A DNA stretch of 64,000 nucleotides from the NCBI GenBank assembly GCA_041746735.1, contig JBGTGP010000041.1, forward strand, positions 1 to 64,000, given 5' to 3'. The translations under genes and the position numbers were made by a program. Positions 1-6,836 of the stretch are shown here, piece by piece (position 1 is the first letter of the stretch; every line of letters starts with the position of its first letter). The stretch comes from Opimibacter sp041746735 (GTDB lineage Bacteria; Bacteroidota; Bacteroidia; Chitinophagales; Saprospiraceae). The notes under the pieces are model-generated. The model did not search any database and had not been told where the DNA came from. It saw only the letters and a list, made by a program, of their open reading frames with translations.

Positions 1-26
1 ATGGGGTTCAAAATTTTGAACCCCAT
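1..26. repeat. Perfect 26-bp palindrome at window edge
   Basis: The first 13 bases are exactly the reverse complement of the next 13, with no spacer, and the centre is AAAATTTT. The palindrome could extend further left, outside the window. A stem of this size could act as a bidirectional terminator for a gene beyond the edge, but no gene is visible to test that. Confidence 0.75.
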
Positions 27-602
27 CTGTTACGGATCACCCAATCACCTCCTATCATCCTTCGCTACAGCTTCGGCGGTTAAAATAGATGTTGGACAAA
101 GCCATTGGTGGTTGGAACGAAATCCTACAAGAGCAGGAGAATATCCAGGTAATTGGAGCAAACTCCAACTCCAGCAAGGCAATTACCTGTGCGGTGAGGG
201 ACCCCGGTCGTTTCGGTTCCCCTTAGACTTGTACTCGCGCTCAAAGACCTTGGATTTCTCTGTGACATCGGCCGTTTCGACTCCCTCAACGACCTTGGAC
301 TTCTCTGTAAGTCTAGGATTGTGCTGGTCTGTGGAAAAGTAGAATCATACTTATGCGAAGTTTGCAACTTCGCATAGAAATGTTTCTTTTGAAGTCGCCG
401 CATCCTGGAAAGCCATCACCCGGCTTTCCGAAGCATCAATTGCATCGGGCAATACGCCTCAAACGTTTCCATATTTTACTAGTGGAAATGGGGTGAGATA
501 ACTGATATTCAGATGATTATGCCTTACAATCAGTCTCCTGTAAGGCCAGTGAACGAAGCAATCCTTACCTTTGTTCTCAACTAACACCAATGCAACTGCC
601 TG
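27..602. other. Gene-free stretch with short repeats and stem-loops
   Basis: No convincing coding region is seen. An 18-base word starting gaccttgga occurs at 246-263 and, with one mismatch, at 291-308, a period of 45. A strong stem-loop lies at 352-376, with an 11-bp perfect stem and a 3-nt loop; it is followed on the plus strand by T-rich sequence (382-390) and could end a transcript coming from the left. A second hairpin with an 8-bp stem and 7-nt loop lies at 407-429. The open frames here are short and have no family signature. Confidence 0.6.
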
Positions 603-950
603 ATGGCCATTTATATTACGGATGATTGTATCAATTGCGGTGCCTGTGAGCCTGAGTGTCCCAACAATGCTATCTATGAAGGTGGTATACAATGGGCCAT
701 GAAAGACGGCACCACCCTGACCGGACCATATACGCTTGAAGATGGTACGGTCGTGGATACCGCAGATCTGAATACACCAGTCTCGATGGACTACTACTAT
801 ATCGTGCCCGATAAGTGTACCGAGTGCAAGGGGTTTCATGATGAACCCCAATGCGCTGCCGTTTGTCCGGTGGATTGCTGCCTGCCCGATCCTGATCGAC
901 CTGAATCGGATGATATTCTTTTGGGCCGAAAAGCCCGTCTGCATTTGTGA
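603..950 (+). CDS. 4Fe-4S dicluster ferredoxin
   Basis: This 115-residue soluble protein is a low-potential electron carrier with two [4Fe-4S] clusters. The first cluster motif, DDCINCGACEPECPNNAI, sits near residues 7-24. The second is split by a short insert (KCTECKGFHDEPQCAAVCPVDCC, about residues 71-93), the arrangement usual in the approximately 115-residue bacterial ferredoxins. The length and the charged C-terminal helix match that family, so the gene looks complete. It stands alone: gene-free repeat-rich DNA lies on both sides, and no redox partner is visible. The partner enzyme cannot be named from this window; pyruvate:ferredoxin oxidoreductase is a common one. Confidence 0.93.
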   Translation: MAIYITDDCINCGACEPECPNNAIYEGGIQWAMKDGTTLTGPYTLEDGTVVDTADLNTPVSMDYYYIVPDKCTECKGFHDEPQCAAVCPVDCCLPDPDRPESDDILLGRKARLHL

Positions 951-951
951 T

Positions 952-1010
952 AGTCGTCTAAGCTATCGCGTAGCCGACTTACTCTTCATGAGTTGGATAC
1001 TAGTATCCAA
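952..1010. repeat. Stem-loop and 18-bp perfect palindrome after the ferredoxin
   Basis: Two bases after the ferredoxin stop codon, AGTCG (952-956) pairs with CGACT (975-979), and GCTA (962-965) pairs with TAGC (971-974) inside it. A little further on, 993-1010 is a perfect 18-bp palindrome centred on ACTAGT. Neither is followed by a clear T-tract, so terminator function is possible but unproven. Confidence 0.5.
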
Positions 1011-1056
1011 ACTGGTGTGTTTCCGCTGAAAGAGTATGATCTGACTTCGTCAGGGG

Positions 1057-1093
1057 ATTTTTGTTCTTTTTTTCCGCAAAAAAGAACCAAAAA
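1057..1093. repeat. Stem-loop of A/T tracts
   Basis: GTTCTTTTTT (1063-1072) pairs perfectly with AAAAAAGAAC (1078-1087) around a 5-nt loop, flanked by TTTTT on the left and AAAAA on the right. From memory it resembles a dispersed intergenic element of Bacteroidota in which a long T/A hairpin precedes a GTGACGCC-like stretch; here GTGACGCC is at 1098-1105. It may also act as a bidirectional terminator. Confidence 0.4.
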
Positions 1094-1606
1094 GCTCGTG
1101 ACGCCAAAAACTCGCTTTGGTGTCTGTGCTAATGTTTGGCTTTCTGGTCTGCTGTCACGCCTGGTGGTGTTTCACGTGACTGTTTCTTTCAATTGATTTC
1201 TACCAGAAGAGTCTTGTTGTGCCATGAAACATTCCACCGGGGTGCTCGAACAGTTTGGCGTCACAGAGTTTGTAACTCATCGAAATGATTTTTATTTCTG
1301 CTTGCGCGCAGGTGCGGGTCAGGTTGCGTTGAGGACGCCCCGGCGTTCACTTGTTTAGCCTGGCGCGGAGGGTGACGCAGGGGTTGGGGGCAGAAGAGGA
1401 AAGGGGTTCTTGTGCGACCCATTCAGGGTCGGGGCTCAGGGGTGGTGCATATACCCCGGGTGCGACCCGGGGTTAGAGGAGTGTAAGCCCTTCAGGCTTA
1501 TGTAACGGACTGACTCACTTTATGAAATACTTTCTTCTTGCGCGTACTGCGCGCAAGTTGGGTAAAAGGTGAAGGGTAAAAGGTAAAGAGTCTACTCACC
1601 ACTCAC
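1094..1606. repeat. Hairpin-dense intergenic region (REP-like)
   Basis: No gene is seen. Five GC-rich hairpins lie in about 220 bases: ACGCC/GGCGT (1335-1346), CGACCC/GGGTCG (1415-1431), a 9-bp perfect stem with a GCG loop (1453-1473), TAAGCC/GGCTTA (1484-1500) and CTTGCGCG/CGCGCAAG (1537-1557). A low-complexity stretch built on GGTAAAAGGTGAAGG follows near 1560-1590. The pattern resembles clustered REP-type palindromes. No REP-associated transposase is present. Confidence 0.5.
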
Positions 1607-1655
1607 CACGGTTGCTGAGCTGTAGCACGAGGATGTGTCAAGCAGGTCGAAGCAC
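1607..1655. repeat. 49-bp dispersed repeat, copy 1
   Basis: This 49-base sequence, starting cacggttgctgag and ending tcgaagcac, recurs nearly unchanged at 17707-17755 and 17765-17813. Each copy sits among short ACTCACC runs. The complementary strand reads like the tgcttcgac...ctcagcaaccgtg element I recall from intergenic regions of many bacterial genomes. It overlaps no gene. Confidence 0.7.
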
Positions 1656-1671
1656 ACCACTCACCACTCAC

Positions 1672-3078
1672 TTACAACATATACTTCACGCCCAATTGCA
1701 GGCCCCGCAGAAAATCCGTCCGTCGGGCTGTGGACACCAATGGAAATGCGAAAGTCTGCTCATTGATAAGATAGCTTTCGGCAGTATGCTGCCAGTGGAG
1801 ATACAGATCCAGATGCCGTCCGATGTGAATACCTGCCCCAAGACGCCAGGAGGCCATCGAGGTGCGGATCACATCATAGGAGGACATATTGCGATTGATG
1901 TGGGCATCTGCTGTAGGAAATGAAGTACTCTGGCTCAGTATAGGATAGGTACTATATCCTCTCGTGCCAAAGGCAAGACCCACACCTGCTTCTGCAAACC
2001 AACGACGGGATACATTGTACGTGACACCGCAACTCACCTGCCACTGACGTAGTACATCCACCAGGGGCTGTATCGATTCGTAGGCGGCAGCCTTGTTGAC
2101 TGACTGGCCTAATACGTAGGTACCCCATTCCGGATTCATCGGATCATTGGAGAGGATAGGATCCAATGCGTTGTGATGCTCTGTGTCCTGAGATCTTGTG
2201 GAAAAAAGTGTCGCACCAGGACTAAAAGACCTGTAGCCCAGCCCGGCCTGAACAGACCAGTTACGTACAGGTGAGATGTTTATTCCACCTCCTACGTAGT
2301 GCCCTACTCCACCATGTTGTCCGGCAAATCCGGCGACATCCACAAATGGCGATATCCGCATTCGGTTTTTCGCAACGACAGATGCAGGATGTATCTGGTC
2401 TGACTGTACCATCTCAGGCAACCCAAACCGATTAGCGACAATATATAGCGGATCTGTAATCCAACGTGAAGAGTTGCTTCTATGCTGCTGTAATAGATGG
2501 TCTCCTGCCACTGCTTCAGATGCGCCTGCTTCCACAGGTGCCTCATCCTGAATAAAAGCAGCAGGTATCACATTGGCCATCTCTATTTCTTTGCTGTCTT
2601 CAGTTACACCTTGCTGATGAGTCTGGTTAGCAAATTGGCGGTTGGTGTCCGTCGAATTCTTTGTATCAACCTTTGCGACATAGGCATTACCGGAACTGGC
2701 GGATTGGCTTCCCTTAGCAGTTGCATGGTCATTGGTATATATTTTCTCCTGAACATTTGTCAGTGGAGTTGAGGGATCTGTTGTTGATGTTGTTTCATCT
2801 TTGTCTGTCATTGATGCAAAGGCTTCGGAGGGAATATGCTGAGGAGCAGGAACAGTCGCCGGAGCTTTCAGATGTAATGGTGAAGGTGCGGGTATAGCAG
2901 GAGCGGATTGACGCCATACAAACAGACTTCCGCCCGTGATCAGGACAGTGGCCATGGACCACCACAGGATTGTTAGACGACGTTTGTGAGGTGCCGGCGG
3001 CATAGCAGCATCAAGGGCAGGCTTTAAGCGAGCCCAACCTTGTCCTGGCGTTACATTATAGGGTAGTTGTTCGTGCAT
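1672..3078 (-). CDS. Membrane-anchored outer-membrane barrel protein, probable dual-membrane-spanning anti-sigma factor
   Basis: I start this 468-residue protein at the ATG at 3078, overlapping the end of the sigma factor gene by 23 bases; an upstream ATG at 3120 is also in frame. Residues 1-34 are a short basic cytoplasmic segment. Residues about 35-55 form one transmembrane helix (LTILWWSMATVLITGGSLF). Then comes a long Pro/Ser/Thr/Gln-rich stretch to about residue 230, and a C-terminal half that looks like an eight-stranded barrel with alternating aromatic strands (ISPFVDVAGFAG, WSVQAGLGYRSF, HLDLYLHWQHTAESYL). An inner-membrane anchor plus an outer-membrane barrel, encoded directly after an ECF sigma factor, matches the dual-membrane-spanning anti-sigma layout described in Bacteroides. 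The anti-sigma role is inferred from layout, not from a recognised sigma-binding motif. Confidence 0.75.
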   Translation of the reverse strand: MHEQLPYNVTPGQGWARLKPALDAAMPPAPHKRRLTILWWSMATVLITGGSLFVWRQSAPAIPAPSPLHLKAPATVPAPQHIPSEAFASMTDKDETTSTTDPSTPLTNVQEKIYTNDHATAKGSQSASSGNAYVAKVDTKNSTDTNRQFANQTHQQGVTEDSKEIEMANVIPAAFIQDEAPVEAGASEAVAGDHLLQQHRSNSSRWITDPLYIVANRFGLPEMVQSDQIHPASVVAKNRMRISPFVDVAGFAGQHGGVGHYVGGGINISPVRNWSVQAGLGYRSFSPGATLFSTRSQDTEHHNALDPILSNDPMNPEWGTYVLGQSVNKAAAYESIQPLVDVLRQWQVSCGVTYNVSRRWFAEAGVGLAFGTRGYSTYPILSQSTSFPTADAHINRNMSSYDVIRTSMASWRLGAGIHIGRHLDLYLHWQHTAESYLINEQTFAFPLVSTARRTDFLRGLQLGVKYML

Positions 3079-3601
3079 GTTGTTCGTGCGATAAAATGGT
3101 TCGTAAACGTTCACGGGCATGGGACAAATGCCATTTGGAGGTCCCGGTACTGATACTCATTTTCTGACTGATCTCTTCATGTGAGTATCCTTCTATAGCG
3201 AAGAGGCGGAAAACCTCTGCTGATCTTTGCGGCAGATGATCCAGCAGCCGGATGAGATCTTCAAACTCGAGTGCGTCACTTTGTGTAGCTGCTGTCGTCC
3301 TGTTGTCCTGCAGATCAAACTCGATAAACCGGATGTAACTGTTTTCTTTTTTGAAAAAATCCGCCAGCGTATGATAGATCAACCGTCGGATCCATCCTTC
3401 CAGCGAGCCTTCACTTCTGAAAGTGCCGATCTTCTGAAATACTTTTAAAAACCCATCATTGAGAATCAGCAGTGCTTTGTCTTCATCCCGGGTATAGCGC
3501 ATACACATCGACATCATCGTATGAAAGTGCCGGGTATAGAGCAATTTCTGACTTTTCCGGTCATTACGTATGCATCCCTGTATGATTTCGTGTTCCGACA
3601 A
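3056..3601 (-). CDS. ECF-type RNA polymerase sigma-70 factor
   Basis: This 181-residue protein redirects RNA polymerase. Region 2 spans about residues 8-75 (IIQGCIRNDRKSQKLLY, then EGWIRRLIYHTLADFF) and region 4 about 115-170 (LPQRSAEVFRLFAIEGYSHE followed by the helix-turn-helix IS.GTSKWHLSHARERL). I choose the TTG at 3601 because MSEHEIIQGCIRNDRKSQ is the usual N-terminus of Bacteroidota members and AGAGGAAG lies just upstream. Starting at the upstream ATG (3778) would add 59 atypical residues and run through the end of the lipoprotein gene. The barrel protein follows with a 23-base overlap, which indicates co-expression. Confidence 0.9.
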   Translation of the reverse strand: MSEHEIIQGCIRNDRKSQKLLYTRHFHTMMSMCMRYTRDEDKALLILNDGFLKVFQKIGTFRSEGSLEGWIRRLIYHTLADFFKKENSYIRFIEFDLQDNRTTAATQSDALEFEDLIRLLDHLPQRSAEVFRLFAIEGYSHEEISQKMSISTGTSKWHLSHARERLRTILSHEQHARTTTL

Positions 3602-3662
3602 TCTTCCTCTGATATGATATGATCTCTGCTTGTACTTCGTTTGTATTTCGAATAGTGGAAAG

Positions 3663-4163
3663 CTATGGTTGCAGTAATAGTATTCTGGCCTTGATCTCGT
3701 CCACAAAGCTGTGGTATTGTTCCGGCAGATAAAATTCACTTTGATCCAATATCCAGAATCCGGACTTGCTTGCATCATCTTTGTATTGCACTTCTATATA
3801 AAACCCGCCCCCATCGGTTGCATCCGGCAAGCCCAAAACTATTTCTGTTTCAAGAAACAACTCGGCCGGAATCAAATCCGGAAGATCCTTGACCAGATTA
3901 TAATGCGTCTGTGAGAGCGGCACATAGTTTCCTTCGTAAGGTTTGTCGAAGCGAGGATAGATATCCAGTGTATCCTCATACACGCGGCCATTTTCCAATT
4001 TGAAGATCTCGATACAGGCCTCACCTACGCAGAAACCATAGAAATGTCCGAAGATGATGTACTCCAACTGACCGGCACCAATGTCCTCTAACTTGTCATT
4101 TGTGCACGACGTAGCAAAGGATATGAGGAGGAGGATGGTAAGAAAATGAATATACTGTTTCAT
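3663..4163 (-). CDS. Small lipoprotein of unknown function
   Basis: The 166-residue product begins with a signal peptide ending in a lipobox (ISFATSC, cysteine at residue 20), so it should be a lipid-anchored envelope protein. The mature part is acidic and has no motif I recognise; GEACIEIFKLENGRVYED and GGGFYIEVQYKDDASKSGFW look like beta strands. It lies 11 bases after the barrel protein upstream and about 60 bases before the sigma factor, all on the same strand. The genes from 5411 down to 1672 probably form one transcript. It might be a ligand or stress protein linked to the sigma factor, which is only inference from position. Confidence 0.7.
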   Translation of the reverse strand: MKQYIHFLTILLLISFATSCTNDKLEDIGAGQLEYIIFGHFYGFCVGEACIEIFKLENGRVYEDTLDIYPRFDKPYEGNYVPLSQTHYNLVKDLPDLIPAELFLETEIVLGLPDATDGGGFYIEVQYKDDASKSGFWILDQSEFYLPEQYHSFVDEIKARILLLQP

Positions 4164-4174
4164 AAATTTTTTCT

Positions 4175-4984
4175 TTAAAAGGTTAATCCGGTTCTGAGTT
4201 CTAATCGTCTGAAACTCACCTTATCCGTCACAGTGCCAGACATGCTGTCCCAGGGCCATCGGTTGTTGACATAGGTAGCATTCTGCAGTTTGTATTCCAA
4301 TCCGGTATAGAAACTCACGTCACCTGCGCCAAAACGGACGCCGAGTTCCGGGCTGAAATGAAATCCACCGGTGGCATCAATGATGCCGCTATCCGGCTTG
4401 CGCACGGCGATTCCATAACCGATTTTGACAGCATAATACGGTGTGATTTTCTGAGCTAAAAAGTAGCCCCGGGCTTCGGCGTATATAGGTATGATATCAC
4501 GATCATTCCAAAAGTCAAGGGTTTCCATTCCCGAGCCCAAACCGATACCCAGGAGCCGGTTGAAGCGATGGCCGATGGAATAATGCAAGCCTGCACCGCC
4601 TTGCTCTGATACATTCAGAAAAGCTGAGAAGGTATGATACATACCTTTTTCCCTGAAATTATATGGCCGCTCCGCCCGAACCCATCGGGTACGTTGCTCC
4701 TCCGGAGCTGCAGCAAAAGACACTCGCTGTGACACCTTTCGTATATCCGATTTATTGATCATAATCTCTGCTCCGGTCAATAATCGAAACTCCATGCCCC
4801 GGCCGAGTTCCCATCTCAGGATAGTACCACTTAATACGCTGCCATTCCGCAGATGGACTTCATCTACGATGATGTTTGAGAGATCAGGACGCGAAAGGCT
4901 GTCTGATTGCGCATATATTTTTCCGGTCAGCATCATGCCCGTCAACAGGATGGCCATTAAAGTGATTAAAGTTTTGCTCTTCAT
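4175..4984 (-). CDS. Predicted outer-membrane beta-barrel protein
   Basis: This 269-residue protein has a cleavable signal peptide (LTGMMLTGKIYAQ, cleavage near residue 26). A short periplasmic domain follows (VHLRNGSVLSGTILRWELGR, resembling a small SH3-like fold), and then a C-terminal region of alternating strands typical of a small outer-membrane barrel (GLHYSIGHRFNRLLGIGLGS, PYYAVKIGYGIAV, VSFYTGLEYKLQNATYV), ending in LELRTGLTF. The terminal phenylalanine fits recognition by the BAM machinery. The N-terminal strand after the signal resembles that of other Bacteroidota barrels that sense or bind at the envelope. No specific function can be assigned. Confidence 0.75.
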   Translation of the reverse strand: MKSKTLITLMAILLTGMMLTGKIYAQSDSLSRPDLSNIIVDEVHLRNGSVLSGTILRWELGRGMEFRLLTGAEIMINKSDIRKVSQRVSFAAAPEEQRTRWVRAERPYNFREKGMYHTFSAFLNVSEQGGAGLHYSIGHRFNRLLGIGLGSGMETLDFWNDRDIIPIYAEARGYFLAQKITPYYAVKIGYGIAVRKPDSGIIDATGGFHFSPELGVRFGAGDVSFYTGLEYKLQNATYVNNRWPWDSMSGTVTDKVSFRRLELRTGLTF

Positions 4985-5009
4985 TTTCTGATTTTTATTT
5001 GTCCGCTGA

Positions 5010-5411
5010 CTATGGATGAATTTCTCTCAGCGTCATAACAGCATCTGCTGGAGTCAGGATATCGAGGTAACGTTGAACAGCGATGCCAGCGGAGTCCAGA
5101 GACAGGATCACATGGCTTTGCAAAGGGTGCGTTTCTATACATCCGTAACATTCCACATCAACCTCCCACTGACAATGTGTCCTGAGTCTATCAGCAAACT
5201 GTTGCAGATTGGCTTCATGGCCCAATGGATCAGAAACCGATGGCTGAGGCATCAGGTCGATCAGCCAATTGTTGATGGCCGATGACGCCTGCTCTGTCTC
5301 AAAATTTATGATCCGGGTTGCCAAATCTTCACATGGCTCCGCAGAATCACCCTGGTTGCATGCACTTGCACACCATACGCACATGGCCAGTACGACGACT
5401 GTATACTTCAT
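5010..5411 (-). CDS. Small cysteine-containing lipoprotein
   Basis: I start this 133-residue protein at 5411, where a normal signal peptide and lipobox begin (CASAC, lipidated cysteine at residue 18). The longer in-frame start at 5483 would place 24 residues over the terminator hairpin at 5437-5469. The mature domain carries a C-x-x-C pair within VECYGCIETHP and an unpaired-looking THCQWEVD. No known family was recognised. It is the first gene after the terminator and heads the run of genes that ends with the sigma/barrel pair. Confidence 0.65.
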   Translation of the reverse strand: MKYTVVVLAMCVWCASACNQGDSAEPCEDLATRIINFETEQASSAINNWLIDLMPQPSVSDPLGHEANLQQFADRLRTHCQWEVDVECYGCIETHPLQSHVILSLDSAGIAVQRYLDILTPADAVMTLREIHP

Positions 5412-5420
5412 AGCAGGAGA

Positions 5421-5469
5421 TTGAGAAAAAAATAAACAGGGTCTTTCTGCAATAACCTGAAAGACCCTG
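5421..5469 (-). terminator. Rho-independent terminator of the LVIVD gene
   Basis: Reading the minus strand, an 11-bp perfect stem (5469-5459 with 5447-5437, sequence CAGGGTCTTTC) encloses an 11-nt loop and is followed by TTTATTTTTTT. It begins 14 bases after the LVIVD stop codon and ends just before the lipoprotein start at 5411, separating the two transcripts. Confidence 0.9.
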
Positions 5470-5482
5470 TCATCATCAACCA

Positions 5483-6763
5483 TTATTTTCCAATCGGGAT
5501 GACGCTGAGAGACTTGAGGTCACTCCGATCTGTGGCATCAAACTGATAGAGTCCATCGTTGCCTATGACCATCACATGGTCTCCCGGGGGCAGTACGATC
5601 ACATCGTAGGCTCCGAATCCACGTGCGTGGTCCAGCAAGCGGTCACCGATCTTTTTAGGATCCGATACATCAAATGTTTTTAGTCCAAAGAGGCCTTCAC
5701 ACAGATACAGGGTTTCACCGACGACGGAGAGGCCGTGCGGGTTATTCATGGGATAGGTGCGGATGAGTTTGGGATTCCAGAGATTGGAGACATCGATCAC
5801 ATCCAGTTGATTGATAAACCCAAAGCATTGATTACCATCCCGAAGTGTGACATAGGCTGTATTGCCGGACACGACGACCGGATCACATGCGGTGGCATGT
5901 GAAAATGTTGATCTGTAGGCTGGCGAAGCGGGGTCAGAAATATCGTAGATCAGGAGACCTGAATTGGATCCTACAAAGAGAGTGCCGGCCATGGGGAAAA
6001 GGGTTTCAATGCCCCACTCCATCACAATTTTATTTCGCAAGACCGGTAGTGCCTGGGTCACATCAAACACCTTGACTTCGCCGCCATCGATGGTGTACAA
6101 ATGATCTGATGCCACGGTAAACCGAGCCATGGAACCGCCCGTCACTATCGTGCTGCTGACTGAACCAGAACTCCCGAACTGGGCACCTCCTGCTGCATCT
6201 GAAGAAAGTAAAATCATATCTCCTTCTCTCCAGAAGATATTTCCCCAGTTGCGATTATTACAGTCTATCGTCCTTCGTGTTTCGGTCGGAATGTATTCAA
6301 CCAGATAACCCAACTCCTCTGAGTAAGAATAGAAACTCTGGAATACATCCTGTATCCTGTTGACTTCAGCGGGAGATGTAGGATTGAGGATATTGATGCC
6401 GACCAGATCGAGATAACTGTCTACGTAGAGAATATCCTGATGGACGGCCATGTCGATACAGCCCAGCACTTCGAGAAAACCAACTTTGGTGGGATTGGCT
6501 GGATCGCTGTTATTGATCACATGGATCCCTTCATGTCTCTCGTTGATGAGGAGATAGCCTTTGTAGTAAAAGATTTTGCCCGGAGATATCAGATCACGAG
6601 CTGGTCCAAAGCTTGCGGGCTTACGCATCTCATCGATGCGTTTATAGACGGGTTCAAAGGCTATGTAATCTTCAGTACGTATACAGCGGTCGTTTTCGCA
6701 ACCGGTTATCAAAAGGGATGCTGTGATCAGCATCATGACGGAAAACTGCACAATTGATTTCAT
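5483..6763 (-). CDS. LVIVD-repeat beta-propeller lipoprotein
   Basis: The 426-residue product starts at the ATG at 6763, which gives a signal peptide with lipobox (LLITGC, cysteine 22). The rest consists of LVIVD-type repeats predicted to fold as a beta-propeller: GIHVINNSDPANPTKVGFLE, DLVGINILNPTSPAEVNRI, GEVKVFDVTQALPV, GLLIYDISDPASPAYRST, QLDVIDVSNLWNPKLIRTY and GLKTFDVSDPKKIGDR. Such proteins are exposed on the cell surface or in the periplasm, with unknown ligands. It lies 73 bases after the hexosaminidase gene on the same strand and is followed by a strong terminator, so it may be the last gene of the obg-side transcript. Confidence 0.85.
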   Translation of the reverse strand: MKSIVQFSVMMLITASLLITGCENDRCIRTEDYIAFEPVYKRIDEMRKPASFGPARDLISPGKIFYYKGYLLINERHEGIHVINNSDPANPTKVGFLEVLGCIDMAVHQDILYVDSYLDLVGINILNPTSPAEVNRIQDVFQSFYSYSEELGYLVEYIPTETRRTIDCNNRNWGNIFWREGDMILLSSDAAGGAQFGSSGSVSSTIVTGGSMARFTVASDHLYTIDGGEVKVFDVTQALPVLRNKIVMEWGIETLFPMAGTLFVGSNSGLLIYDISDPASPAYRSTFSHATACDPVVVSGNTAYVTLRDGNQCFGFINQLDVIDVSNLWNPKLIRTYPMNNPHGLSVVGETLYLCEGLFGLKTFDVSDPKKIGDRLLDHARGFGAYDVIVLPPGDHVMVIGNDGLYQFDATDRSDLKSLSVIPIGK

Positions 6764-6836
6764 ATCGGATGATTTGTTTCCCTTGTAGACCAGCATGACT
6801 GTCTAAAAGGTTGGGTGATATAGGTAAATATACAAA

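Noticed and set aside
1..342. Open frame from the window edge, plus strand
   Set aside because: It starts inside the palindrome, has a composition unlike the true genes, contains an 18-base direct repeat and matches no family I know.
459..944. 161-residue frame antisense to the ferredoxin
   Set aside because: It is the shadow of the ferredoxin codons; the ferredoxin has clear cluster motifs.
3602..3778. Longer sigma factor starting at the ATG at 3778
   Set aside because: The extra 59 residues are unlike the family and overlap the end of the upstream lipoprotein gene.
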